Position numbers and translations under genes: made by a program
The notes under the pieces: model-generated
Databases searched by the model: none
Told to the model about the DNA's origin: nothing
Seen by the model: the letters and a program-made list of their open reading frames with translations, nothing else
Assembly (NCBI GenBank): GCA_052387095.1
Contig: JBQTJN010000018.1
Span: 22,045 to 86,044 of the forward strand
Direction of reading: 5' to 3'
DNA from: JBQTJN01 sp052387095
Lineage (GTDB): Bacteria; Pseudomonadota; Alphaproteobacteria; Micavibrionales; Micavibrionaceae
Length of the DNA stretch: 64,000 nucleotides
Part shown: positions 8,518-21,209 of the stretch, one piece after another
Numbering within the stretch: the first letter of the stretch is position 1
Layout: the number at the start of each line of letters is the position of its first letter

Positions 8518-9523
8518 GCCTCTCACGCTCGGGGAATTTGCGGATCTTCTTGAAAAATCCTGCTCGGAAATCAGCGGCGAAAGCGATGTTGCCGTGGGTC
8601 TTTCCGGCGGACCTGACAGTTTTATTCTCACGAAATTCTTAAGCGGCTGGGCGGCGGCAAAACGCGGCACATATATTCACGCGCTCACCGTCGATCACGG
8701 CCTTCGTCCGGAATCCGCGCGGGAAGTTGATTGCATCGCGCGCACCGTGGAAGGCTGGCCGTCCTTAACGCATGCCGTCCTGAAGTGGGAAGGTGAAAAA
8801 CCCGAAACCCGTATCCAGGAAGAGGCGCGCACGGCCCGCTATCGCCTGATTGGCGATTATTGCCGCTCTAAAAACATCCGCTACCTGATCCTTGCGCATC
8901 ACCAGAACGACCAAATGGAAACATTCCTGTTCCGCCTCGCCAAGGGCAGTGGTCTGGACGGTCTCACCGTCATGAAGCCGGTGCAGGCGCATAAAAGCGG
9001 CCTGACCATCCTGCGCCCGTTGCTGGGCCTGACCAAGGACCGCCTCGTCGCTGCCTGCGAGGCGCAAGGCCTCGCCTATATCAATGATCCCAGCAATGCG
9101 TCGGAAAATTTCTTCCGCGCGAGGCTTAGAAAATTTATCCCGTTTCTTGAAAGCGAAGGCTTTACCGCCAAGCGCCTCGCCGTCACCAGTGATCGACTTG
9201 AGCGTGCGCGCCACGCACTCCATCACGTGGCGGCAAAGATTTTTAAAGACATTGTTATAGAACAGACTCCGCAATCCATCGCTTATCGCTTTGAACCTTT
9301 GGAAGACTGGCCGGACGAGATTGGCCTGCGCGTCTTGATCAAGGCGATCGAAACCCTGCGGGTGGATTCGGATTATCTGCCGCGCCGGGAAAAGATCGAG
9401 ACGCTGTTCACCGATCTGTGCGGCGAGGCATTTTTCAGGAAAAGAACCCTCGGCGGGTTGGTTTTTTCACGGGATGATGCTAAAAAACATGTCATAATAG
9501 AAGTTGAGACCATTCAGAAATAA
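8507..9523 (+). CDS. tilS: tRNA(Ile)-lysidine synthase TilS
   Basis: The protein contains the N-type ATP pyrophosphatase loop SGGPDSFIL near residue 30, plus YIHALTVDHGLRPESAREV, EEARTARYRLIGDYC, LAHHQNDQMETFLFRLAKGSGLDGL and RPLLGL, all diagnostic for TilS. The enzyme turns cytidine 34 of tRNA-Ile(CAU) into lysidine and so changes codon reading from AUG to AUA. The start appears to be a TTG lying inside the last codons of cpoB (11-base overlap). The C-terminal TilS substrate-binding region looks short. Confidence 0.92.
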   Translation: MAAEPLTLGEFADLLEKSCSEISGESDVAVGLSGGPDSFILTKFLSGWAAAKRGTYIHALTVDHGLRPESAREVDCIARTVEGWPSLTHAVLKWEGEKPETRIQEEARTARYRLIGDYCRSKNIRYLILAHHQNDQMETFLFRLAKGSGLDGLTVMKPVQAHKSGLTILRPLLGLTKDRLVAACEAQGLAYINDPSNASENFFRARLRKFIPFLESEGFTAKRLAVTSDRLERARHALHHVAAKIFKDIVIEQTPQSIAYRFEPLEDWPDEIGLRVLIKAIETLRVDSDYLPRREKIETLFTDLCGEAFFRKRTLGGLVFSRDDAKKHVIIEVETIQK

Positions 9524-9529
9524 TCCGGT

Positions 9530-9600
9530 CCGAAACCCCGTTTTTAAAACGGGATCTATTGGATAGAACATATGGACCCCGGCTTTCGCCGGGGTTGCGG
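9530..9600. repeat. double-hairpin palindromic element downstream of tilS
   Basis: The outer arms CCGAAACCCCG and CGGGGTTGCGG enclose two hairpins: CCCCGTTTTTAAAACGGG and a perfect 8-bp stem, ACCCCGGCTTTCGCCGGGGT at 9576-9595. The element at 63306-63371 has the same plan, and the second hairpin core is the reverse complement of the one embedded in xthA. It may also terminate tilS transcription, although there is no good T-run. Confidence 0.75.
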
Positions 9601-9675
9601 AATAGAGTGACAAAGACTTGCTTATAGGCAGGTTTGCGTTAATTTAAGTGCATAGAACTTGGAGAGGAAACATCC

Positions 9676-11580
<1,905 letters not shown>

Positions 11581-11593
11581 ACTATGCAAACAT

Positions 11594-11622
11594 TTGACAT
11601 AATATAAAAAATTCATTATAGT
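11594..11622 (+). promoter_or_regulatory. sigma-70-type promoter upstream of the phosphoesterase gene
   Basis: TTGACA at 11594-11599 and TATAGT at 11617-11622 are separated by 17 bases, a near-consensus housekeeping promoter. It lies just after the ftsH stop and 24 bases before the downstream ATG, so the phosphoesterase gene probably has its own transcription start. Confidence 0.7.
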
Positions 11623-11646
11623 TTCCGTGATCAAACTGGGGCGAAA

Positions 11647-12522
11647 ATGAATTCTTTGCTGTTACGTTTATCGACAAAAAAATCTTTCTGGCATGCGGTT
11701 GATGCCGGCATGGGAATTTTGCAAAAAATCCGCATTTATAATCCTGAACCGCCGCCGCTGCAGGTGACGTCTTATAAACTTCCTTCTGCGAACTGGCTCG
11801 CACATTATAGTCCTTTAAAAATTGCCATAGCTTCCGATTTTCATGTCGGATGTCCGCTGGTTGATCTTGAATATCTCGAGAAAGTCGTCGAACGGATAAA
11901 CAAAATAGGCGCAGATATTATTCTGATGCCCGGCGACTTTTTAAATTCACCTTACGGTTACAACGGTGCATATGTAGAGCCGGAAAAAATCGCGCATGTT
12001 TTATCTTCTCTTAAAGCGCCAGGCGGTGTTTTTGGGACGCTAGGCAATCATGACTGGTATGAAGATCCCCAAGGCATGTGGAATTCTTTGGGAGCTGCTG
12101 GTATAAAAATGTTAGAAAATCAATCAGTAAAAATAGAATGGAACGGCATGCAATTCTGGATTGCCGGTGTCGACGATTATGGAACCGGACATTCAGATCT
12201 TACGGCAACTTTTTCTAATGTCACAGACGACCTACCTATTATTGCTATGTGCCACAATCCTTTCAGCATTTATGATATGCCGCAAAATCCTGTTATAACC
12301 TTTGCGGGCCACACACATGGGGGCCAATATAAAATCCCTCTGATCAGTAAAATCCCTTTTTTGAAGCTTCCGATTCAGGATTGTCCTGACAAGGACATGA
12401 CTTACGGAATGATGGAAAGGCAAGGCCGTCACCTATGTGTGAATAGCGGCATAGGAACCAGCCTCTATTCTGCCCGTAATGTTGCCCCGGAAATCGTGGA
12501 ATTTACGCTTCTTCCCGGCTAA
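11647..12522 (+). CDS. calcineurin-type metallophosphoesterase (YkuE-like)
   Basis: The 291-residue protein has the full set of metallophosphoesterase motifs: IASDFHVG, LMPGDFLN, GTLGNHDWYED, AMCHNP and FAGHTHGGQ. These supply the Asp, His and Asn ligands of a two-metal centre. Close family members (YkuE type) are membrane-peripheral phosphodiesterases that may act on lipids such as UDP-diacylglucosamine-like substrates; the substrate here cannot be told. Codons are visibly more AT-rich than in ftsH and glmM on either side, and the gene has its own promoter, so it may be a later arrival. Confidence 0.88.
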   Translation: MNSLLLRLSTKKSFWHAVDAGMGILQKIRIYNPEPPPLQVTSYKLPSANWLAHYSPLKIAIASDFHVGCPLVDLEYLEKVVERINKIGADIILMPGDFLNSPYGYNGAYVEPEKIAHVLSSLKAPGGVFGTLGNHDWYEDPQGMWNSLGAAGIKMLENQSVKIEWNGMQFWIAGVDDYGTGHSDLTATFSNVTDDLPIIAMCHNPFSIYDMPQNPVITFAGHTHGGQYKIPLISKIPFLKLPIQDCPDKDMTYGMMERQGRHLCVNSGIGTSLYSARNVAPEIVEFTLLPG

Positions 12523-12571
12523 ACGCTTAAATTCTTTGCCATTTTAATCTCCGCAGTCTAAAAATACCCCC

Positions 12572-13918
12572 ATGAAACGCAAATATTTCGGCACGGACGG
12601 GATCCGCGGTCCCGCCAACCAGTTCCCGATGACGGCGGCCATGGCGCTCAAGGTCGCCATGGCCTCTGCCGTGGCCTTGCGCGAAGTGCGTAAGCAGGCC
12701 GGCACGGACCGCGTCGTTATCGGCAAGGATACGCGGCTTTCCGGCTATATGTTCGAGGAGGCCATGTGCGCCGGCTTCGTCGCGTGCGGAATGGATGTCA
12801 TTCTTGTAGGGCCGATCCCGACACCCGGCATCGCGCTGCTCACAAAATCCCTGCGCGCCGATCTCGGCGTGATGATTTCCGCCTCGCATAATCCCTATTA
12901 CGATAACGGCATAAAATTATTCGGCGCCGACGGCTGCAAGCTCGGTGACGATGTTGAGCGCCTGATCGAAGAAAAAATCGATTCTCACCTGAACCCGCAT
13001 CTCGCCGCGCCGGAAAATCTAGGCAAGGCCAGCCGCCTCGATGATGCGCTGGGGCGCTACATCGAACATGTCAAAAGCTCTTTTCCTAAAGGGCAGACGC
13101 TTGATGGCCTGAAAATTGTCGTCGATTGCGCTCACGGCGCCGCTTACAAGGTCGCGCCCAAAGTTCTCTGGGAGCTCGAGGCCGAAGTCATTTCCATCGG
13201 CGTGACCCCGGACGGCAAAAATATCAATGACAGCTATGGCGCCACCGCGCCGCAGAACCTGCAAAAAGCCGTGCTGGAGCACAAGGCCGATATCGGTATT
13301 GCCCTGGATGGCGACGCCGACCGCCTCATCATGGTCGATGAAAAAGGCCAGCGCATTGACGGGGACCAGTTGATGGCGGCGCTCGCGCTCTCCATGAAAA
13401 AATCCGGCACCTTGAAAAATAACGGCATTGTTGCGACTGTCATGTCCAACCTTGGTTTTGAAAATCTAATGGAGAAAAATAAAATTTCCCTGACCCGCGC
13501 CGCTGTCGGCGACCGCTATGTTGTCGAGGCGATGCGTGAAGGGAATTATAATCTCGGCGGCGAGCAGTCCGGCCACATTATATTATCGGATTACGGTACA
13601 ACCGGTGACGGCCTGCTGGCAGCATTACGCATTCTCTCGATCCTGCAGGAAAGCGGCCAGCCCGCGAGCAAGACTCTGCGCCTGTTTGAGCCTTATCCAC
13701 AGGTGCTGAAAAACGTGCGCTTCACCGGCAAAAGCCCGCTACAGGATGATTCCATGCAGAAAGAAATCAAAAGCGCGGAAACGCGCCTCAAGGGCGGGCG
13801 CGTGCTGGTGCGCGCCTCCGGCACGGAAAGCCTGATCCGCGTTATGGCCGAAGGCCCCGATTCCTCTCTCGTTGAAAATGTGGTAGATGATCTCTGTGCC
13901 GTTCTCCAGAAAAAATAG
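12572..13918 (+). CDS. glmM: phosphoglucosamine mutase GlmM
   Basis: The 448-residue protein begins with FGTDGIRGPAN, contains the phosphoserine loop SASHNP at residues 103-108 with YDNGIKLFG after it, the metal-binding DGDADR, the sugar-binding GGEQSGHI, and the C-terminal phosphate-binding RASGTESLIRVMAEG. GlmM converts glucosamine-6-phosphate to glucosamine-1-phosphate on the route to UDP-GlcNAc for peptidoglycan and lipid A. The length is normal. Confidence 0.96.
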   Translation: MKRKYFGTDGIRGPANQFPMTAAMALKVAMASAVALREVRKQAGTDRVVIGKDTRLSGYMFEEAMCAGFVACGMDVILVGPIPTPGIALLTKSLRADLGVMISASHNPYYDNGIKLFGADGCKLGDDVERLIEEKIDSHLNPHLAAPENLGKASRLDDALGRYIEHVKSSFPKGQTLDGLKIVVDCAHGAAYKVAPKVLWELEAEVISIGVTPDGKNINDSYGATAPQNLQKAVLEHKADIGIALDGDADRLIMVDEKGQRIDGDQLMAALALSMKKSGTLKNNGIVATVMSNLGFENLMEKNKISLTRAAVGDRYVVEAMREGNYNLGGEQSGHIILSDYGTTGDGLLAALRILSILQESGQPASKTLRLFEPYPQVLKNVRFTGKSPLQDDSMQKEIKSAETRLKGGRVLVRASGTESLIRVMAEGPDSSLVENVVDDLCAVLQKK

Positions 13919-13934
13919 GAAAGCCGAAGCGCCG

Positions 13935-16375
<2,441 letters not shown>

Positions 16376-16456
16376 CATTTAATATACATAATTAATCATA
16401 TTTTCATATATCTATCCTAGACTGGATAGGTGGTCAGGTAATTGCCGGGCGTTGAA

Positions 16457-16481
16457 AAAGCGGAAATGAGCCGCTTTTTTT
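16457..16481 (+). terminator. rho-independent terminator after purA
   Basis: The hairpin AAAGCGG-AAATGAG-CCGCTTTTTTT has a five-base GC stem followed by seven T residues. It separates purA from the tad locus. Confidence 0.7.
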
Positions 16482-16512
16482 GTGCCTGCAAAATAGGGAT
16501 AATTTGATTAAA

Positions 16513-17046
16513 ATGTTGCGTAAGTTGCTGAAAATCTGGGTACGGGATAAAGAAGCTTCGACAGCGATCGAATTCAGTCTCCTGTTCATCCCCTACATGA
16601 TGCTGACACTGGCCATTATCGAACTGGCCATGATGTATACTGCGGCCAGCCTGCTCGAAGGCGCTACGAATTCTGCTGCGCGCCTGATCAAGACCGGCCA
16701 GGTGCAGCAGTCGCAGACCATGCAGCCGGAAGAGATGTTCGCTGCTGCGATCTGTGAATATGCCGATGTTTTAATCCAGTGTGATGAAATTGTAATGGAA
16801 GTCATTCCTCTCACCAGTTTTACCGATTATTCGGAACTTGAGCCGCAATACGACGAAGACGGCAACATGGTTTCACAAGGCTTTGATGCCGGCGGATCGG
16901 ATGACCGCGTCCTGATTCGCACCTCTTACCGCTATGAGATGATCACTCCGCTGATCGGCGAGCTTCTGGCCGGCCCCAGCGGCAAACGCACATTTATTTC
17001 GACGCTTGTACTGCAAAGCGAACCTTATGAATTTGAAGAAAGTTGA
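16513..17046 (+). CDS. TadE-family minor pseudopilin (tad locus)
   Basis: The protein is about 178 residues. The N-terminal segment DKEASTAIEFSLLFIPYMMLTLAIIELAMMYTAA has the charged-then-hydrophobic pattern with a Glu at position +5 that marks TadE-type prepilins; processing would be by the CpaA/TadV peptidase at 19725. The remainder is a small soluble domain. Start choice is uncertain: the ATG at 16513 and a TTG at 16504 closer to AGGG are both possible. It is the first gene of the pilus locus and ends one base before the next start. Confidence 0.82.
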   Translation: MLRKLLKIWVRDKEASTAIEFSLLFIPYMMLTLAIIELAMMYTAASLLEGATNSAARLIKTGQVQQSQTMQPEEMFAAAICEYADVLIQCDEIVMEVIPLTSFTDYSELEPQYDEDGNMVSQGFDAGGSDDRVLIRTSYRYEMITPLIGELLAGPSGKRTFISTLVLQSEPYEFEES

Positions 17047-17047
17047 C

Positions 17048-17587
17048 ATGCTGACAGCATTGAAAAGATTTCTGCGGGAATGGAAAGACTCCAGGGACGG
17101 GGTTGCCGCGCTCGAAGCAACGATGATTTTTCCCGTCCTGCTGATCCTGCTGCTCGGCACATACGATATGGGCAACGGCATTATCGCCAATCAGAAAACA
17201 ATCCGCGCCTCACAGGTCGCCGCCGATCTCGTGACGCGCAAGCGCAGTATTGATGATACCGGCCTTGATGAGGCCATCGAGGCCAGCCGTCTCGCACTTG
17301 AGCCTTACGATGCCTCAAGCTATGGTATCGATATTGTCAGTATCCGTTTCGATGACGATGAAGAGCCGGAAATCGTCTGGCGGGAAACGCGCAATATGAC
17401 GCCCGACCCCAATGTTCTTGCGGACGTGGCGTCGCTGGCCGACGCGGGCAACGGCGTGGTCGTTGTCCGGGTCAAATATTTATTTGAGCCGGTTTTTGCA
17501 GGATTTATTGTTGATAACATCCCGATGGAAGAGGTAGCATTCTCCCGGGGCCGCAAATCTCCTGTCGTCAATAAATCAGCGGGTTAG
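17048..17587 (+). CDS. TadE/TadF-like pseudopilin (tad locus)
   Basis: About 180 residues. After a basic start (MLTALKRFLREWKDSRDG) comes VAALEATMIFPVLLILLLGTYDMGNGI, again the A-x-E-A/F hydrophobic signature of TadE/TadF pseudopilins. The ATG at 17048 follows the preceding stop by one base, which suggests coupled translation. The family is needed for assembly of the Flp pilus fibre. TadE versus TadF cannot be separated by eye. Confidence 0.8.
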   Translation: MLTALKRFLREWKDSRDGVAALEATMIFPVLLILLLGTYDMGNGIIANQKTIRASQVAADLVTRKRSIDDTGLDEAIEASRLALEPYDASSYGIDIVSIRFDDDEEPEIVWRETRNMTPDPNVLADVASLADAGNGVVVVRVKYLFEPVFAGFIVDNIPMEEVAFSRGRKSPVVNKSAG

Positions 17588-17594
17588 TCAAGAA

Positions 17595-19223
17595 ATGTTG
17601 AAGATGCTTTCACGCATGAAAAGAAAAATCCGGCTCTACGCGCTTGAATGCACGGGCGCGATTATCATTGCCTTTGCCATTATGGCGCCGGTGATTGTCG
17701 GTTCGGCCGGCATGGCGCTCGATTTTGCGCAGGCCTACCTGGTGCAGCAGCGGCTGACGCAGGCGCTCGATGCTTCGGCGCTCGCTGCCGCTGCGTCCTC
17801 GACCGATGCAGCCACCATTGAACAAAAGGTAAAAGATTTCTTCGCAGCCAACTACCCGCCGGAAAAACTGGGCATCACGTTCGAGCCGCGCGTCGTCGTC
17901 AACGGCGATGAAGTGATTGTGACGGGCACAGCTCAATATAATACTTTTTTCCTGCGCCTGATCGGGATCGATTCAATCAACGTGAGTGCGGCAACGACGG
18001 TGCAGCGCCAGATCCAGGGCCTCGAAGTCGCTATGGTGCTCGATAATACCGGGTCCATGGCCACAAATAACAATATCGGCACGTTGAAAACCGCGACGCG
18101 GAATTTCATCAATATTCTTTTCGATCATGCGAAGGATCCGGAAGATGTGCGCATCGCTCTTGTCCCGTACAGCAACTCCGTGCGCGTCGGCCGTTACGGT
18201 CTTGGAAAAAAGCCGGATAACACGAACTACAACGACGGCACTGTTTTCGTGCAACTGCCCTCCGGCATCAGCTATACCAACACGCACAACGATTCCAGTA
18301 ACTGGTATGGTTGCATCACGGAGCATAAATCCACCAACTACAATTCCGCCGCAACGCATGTTGCAGGAAGCCGCGGCCAACTCTGGCGCACCGGCAGCGG
18401 TTCGGGCTGCAACAGCGCGACGAACTGCCGCGGCCATGGTTGGGCGCCGGGTGTTACCAATAACGACTCATACCCTAACGATATAGAAGACGAATATGCA
18501 GGCCCATGGGACATCTATGCTTATGGCCGCGTCATCCTGAACGGCCAGAAATGCAGCGATTTCGACACCAGTTCCTATGATTTCGTGAATACAGCAGCCC
18601 GCTGCAGCGCCTGCACCGGTTCGGGCGGAAAATGCGCGGCCAGCTATTGCTTCTGCACGGTCGGCACGTCCGGAAGCCAGGATGACGGGCCTAATACGGG
18701 CTGTCCATATGCCTACGTTGTGCCTTTAACCAGTGATCAGACTTATCTTTTGTCGCAGGTCGACCCCGATACGGCTGCTGAACCCGATGATATGGAGCCG
18801 CACGGTCATACCATGGGCAATGTCGGCATGCTGTGGGGCTATAAGATCCTCTCGCCCGAGGAGCCTTTCACCGAAGGCGAGCCCTGGGACGACGAATACT
18901 GGAAAAAAGCCGTGGTCATGATGACCGACGGTGATAATACGCTTGAAAATAACTACACCTATTTCTGGGATACCCACAAAAACAACATCACGGTGACGGA
19001 CCTGAATGAGCGTTTTGTCGAGGTCTGCGAGGCCTTGAAGGATAAAGGGGTCGTTATTTACACCATTACCTTTACTTCGAGTATTAACGACGATACCAAG
19101 CAATATTATGAGGATTGCGCCTCATCCGAGGACCAGTATTTCGATGCGCCGACTCAGGAAGAGCTGCTTGACGCTTTCGAGCAGATCGCCAACGAGCTCG
19201 CCAACCTCTATATCAAAAACTGA
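17595..19223 (+). CDS. TadG-like protein with von Willebrand A domain
   Basis: The 542-residue protein has an N-terminal TadE/TadG-like membrane segment (GAIIIAFAIMAPVIVGSAGMALDFAQAYL, residues 21-49), then a vWA domain with the metal-site motif VLDNTGSM at 148-155 and AVVMMTDGDNT further on. Between these vWA motifs is a long insert with ten cysteines (residues 240, 272, 278, 320, 337, 340, 347, 352, 354, 370), unusual for the family. TadG proteins act at the pilus tip or base and may contribute to adhesion. It follows the TadE-like genes within eight bases. Confidence 0.85.
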   Translation: MLKMLSRMKRKIRLYALECTGAIIIAFAIMAPVIVGSAGMALDFAQAYLVQQRLTQALDASALAAAASSTDAATIEQKVKDFFAANYPPEKLGITFEPRVVVNGDEVIVTGTAQYNTFFLRLIGIDSINVSAATTVQRQIQGLEVAMVLDNTGSMATNNNIGTLKTATRNFINILFDHAKDPEDVRIALVPYSNSVRVGRYGLGKKPDNTNYNDGTVFVQLPSGISYTNTHNDSSNWYGCITEHKSTNYNSAATHVAGSRGQLWRTGSGSGCNSATNCRGHGWAPGVTNNDSYPNDIEDEYAGPWDIYAYGRVILNGQKCSDFDTSSYDFVNTAARCSACTGSGGKCAASYCFCTVGTSGSQDDGPNTGCPYAYVVPLTSDQTYLLSQVDPDTAAEPDDMEPHGHTMGNVGMLWGYKILSPEEPFTEGEPWDDEYWKKAVVMMTDGDNTLENNYTYFWDTHKNNITVTDLNERFVEVCEALKDKGVVIYTITFTSSINDDTKQYYEDCASSEDQYFDAPTQEELLDAFEQIANELANLYIKN

Positions 19224-19431
19224 TCATAAAATTGCGTTTGGTATGGGTTCATTTAAATCAGGGGCTTGATTTTTCTAATTTTTTCTCTAAAATATTAACA
19301 TCTTTCTGCGTACTTTAACCTTCCTTTAACGTCAATTTGATATTCTAAAATGGCAACGGTTGGGAACTTGAACACTCTTTCGAAGTGTGGGTAACCGGAT
19401 AATCTAAACTTAATCCTAAGGAGAAAACTAC

Positions 19432-19638
19432 ATGCTTAAACTTTTAGCTTTCAGAGATGCATACCTCAGAAATAACGACGGCGCGACGGCTATTGAATAC
19501 GGCCTCATTGCTGCTGGTATTTCACTGGCGATTGTCGCTGTCGCTTTCACGTTTGGTGACGAATTGAAAACGACATTTGAAACGATGCAGTCTAAAATGG
19601 AAACCGCGAACGCAGACGCGGCAGACACAGGTTCTTAA
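19432..19638 (+). CDS. flp: Flp/Fap-type major pilin
   Basis: A 68-residue prepilin: a short leader (MLKLLAFRDAYLRNNDG) followed by ATAIEYGLIAAGISLAIVAVAF, the Flp motif with Glu at +5 and Tyr at +6 after the G/A cleavage site. This is the main subunit of Tad/Flp pili. A strong ribosome binding site (TAAGGAGAAAACTAC) precedes it. The 208-base gap upstream (19224-19431) is AT-rich and includes a small hairpin (ACACTCTTTCGAAGTGT); it probably holds the pilin promoter. Confidence 0.95.
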   Translation: MLKLLAFRDAYLRNNDGATAIEYGLIAAGISLAIVAVAFTFGDELKTTFETMQSKMETANADAADTGS

Positions 19639-19652
19639 TTAGTATAGATTTA

Positions 19653-19706
19653 AAAGGCCCGCCTTTTGCATTTGCAAGATTGCAGGTGTGAGGCGGGCCT
19701 TTTTTA
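19653..19706 (+). terminator. terminator/attenuator after the pilin gene
   Basis: A ten-base GC-rich stem (AAGGCCCGCC pairing with GGCGGGCCTT) encloses a loop of about 30 bases and is followed by TTTTTTA. Partial termination here would keep pilin mRNA far above that of the downstream assembly genes. Confidence 0.65.
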
Positions 19707-19724
19707 TGTCTTAGGGGTCCATCG

Positions 19725-20273
19725 ATGCTGCTTCTGATCATATTCCTGGCATGTATTTTTGTCGCCGTCGGCGCAGGTCTCCTCGCCAGCCTCTCTGATT
19801 TCAAAGGCCTGACCATTCCAAATTCCTATAGCGTCATTATCATCGCTGCATTCTGCGCGGCCTATTTGTCGCTGTGGTTTTTCGGGCGGGGCGAAGTCTT
19901 CAGTCCACTGCTCTCCCACGGCTTGAGCGCGCTTTTCATTTTTGTCCTGACCGCTGCATTGTTTGCCACAAAAATCATGGGCGGCGGCGACTCCAAGCTG
20001 GCCAGCGCCTACGCTTTGTGGGTCAGCCTTGTCGGCCTCGTGCCTTTTCTGTTTTACACAACACTGACCGGCGGCGTGCTCGGCCTCATCTCGCTGGTTC
20101 TGTTAAAATGGAAACCGGTCAAAAACGCCCAAGCAGGCAGCTGGATTGCGCGCGTGCAGGCCGGCGAAAGCAAGGTCCCCTACGGGATAGCCATTGTCAT
20201 AGGCGCGCTGGCTTCTTTTTGTAATTTGGGGTATTTTGAACTGGAAACGCTTCGTTCCTTTCTCGGCTCCTGA
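19725..20273 (+). CDS. cpaA: prepilin peptidase CpaA/TadV
   Basis: A 182-residue polytopic membrane protein of the A24 aspartic peptidase family. Both catalytic aspartates are visible, in LASLSDFKGLTIPN and in the G-x-G-D motif MGGGDSKLASAYALW. It cleaves leader peptides from Flp and the TadE-type pseudopilins. Family members lacking the methylase domain are of this length. Confidence 0.92.
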   Translation: MLLLIIFLACIFVAVGAGLLASLSDFKGLTIPNSYSVIIIAAFCAAYLSLWFFGRGEVFSPLLSHGLSALFIFVLTAALFATKIMGGGDSKLASAYALWVSLVGLVPFLFYTTLTGGVLGLISLVLLKWKPVKNAQAGSWIARVQAGESKVPYGIAIVIGALASFCNLGYFELETLRSFLGS

Positions 20274-20290
20274 AACCGCAGGATTTTATC

Positions 20291-21172
20291 ATGAATAAAA
20301 ACATCCTTATTGTAATTGGCGGCGCCCTCGCTGTGGCACTTCTCGTGGCGGTCCTTGTGTCCGTGACGTTGGGCGGCAAGAAGGATCCTGTTATCGAGGA
20401 AGCCAAAGTGGACATCCTCGTCGCTGCCAAGGATCTCGGTATTGGCCGCGAATTGCAGGTCGGCGATACACGCTGGCAGGAATGGCCGCAAAGCAGCGTC
20501 TTCCCGGGTGCGGTCGTGCGCGAGAAGCAGGAACTGGCCGACGCGGCCCTCAAGGGGCGCCTGGGACGTAATGTAGCCTCCGGGGAGCCGGTTCTGGAGA
20601 ACGCCATCCTCGGCGAAGCCAAGGGCAATTTCGTGGCTGCCAGCCTTGAGCCAGGACAGCGCGCCGTGGCCATCGAGGTTTCGGCCGCTTCCATGGTCGG
20701 GGGCTTTATCGGCCCAGGCGATTATGTCGATGTCATGCTCACCTACAAAATGAGCGTGCGCACGGATGACGACAACCCGGCCGTCCAGAACACCATCGAG
20801 CTGAATTTGCAGAAAACGGCGACTGAGACGATTTTGCAGAATGTAAAGGTTCTAGCGGTCGATCAGCGCGCAGAGCAACCCGAGGACGGCAAAATCAAGG
20901 TCGGTAAAACCGTGACACTGGCCGTCAGCGCGCAGGATGCCGAACGAGTCTCGCTCGCGGGACAAATAGGCGAAATTACCCTGTCTTTACGAGGGGTTGG
21001 TGACGACAAGCTCGTGGAGAAAAACTGGGAAACCATTTCCGATGCCCGCCTGACCAATATCTACGAGGAGGTCATGCAGGAAGTCCAGAAAGTACAAAAG
21101 GACTCTGGAATTGATCGCAATATTGTGCGAATTTATAATGGTAACCAAGTCCAGGGCTCTTCTGCCCCATAA
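20291..21172 (+). CDS. cpaB: Flp pilus assembly protein CpaB/RcpC
   Basis: The 293-residue protein has a single N-terminal membrane anchor (ILIVIGGALAVALLVAVLVSVTL), a SAF-like domain (VLVAAKDLGIGRELQVGDTRWQEWP..., LKGRLGRNVASGEPVLENAIL) and a C-terminal domain with GFIGPGDYVDVMLTY and TVTLAVSAQDAERVSLAGQIGEITLSLRG. It links the secretin CpaC to the periplasm and peptidoglycan. Order cpaA-cpaB-cpaC is the standard tad arrangement. Confidence 0.93.
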   Translation: MNKNILIVIGGALAVALLVAVLVSVTLGGKKDPVIEEAKVDILVAAKDLGIGRELQVGDTRWQEWPQSSVFPGAVVREKQELADAALKGRLGRNVASGEPVLENAILGEAKGNFVAASLEPGQRAVAIEVSAASMVGGFIGPGDYVDVMLTYKMSVRTDDDNPAVQNTIELNLQKTATETILQNVKVLAVDQRAEQPEDGKIKVGKTVTLAVSAQDAERVSLAGQIGEITLSLRGVGDDKLVEKNWETISDARLTNIYEEVMQEVQKVQKDSGIDRNIVRIYNGNQVQGSSAP

Positions 21173-21209
21173 CTCCACGATTTTGCCTGCGTAATACTGA
21201 AAGTAGTTG

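Noticed and set aside
16480..16512. TTG start at 16480 for the first TadE-like gene
   Set aside because: It lies within the T-run of the purA terminator and has no ribosome binding site; the ATG at 16513 or the TTG at 16504 fits better.
19332..19431. Sigma-54 promoter upstream of flp
   Set aside because: TGGCA is present, but the TTGC element at the required spacing is missing.
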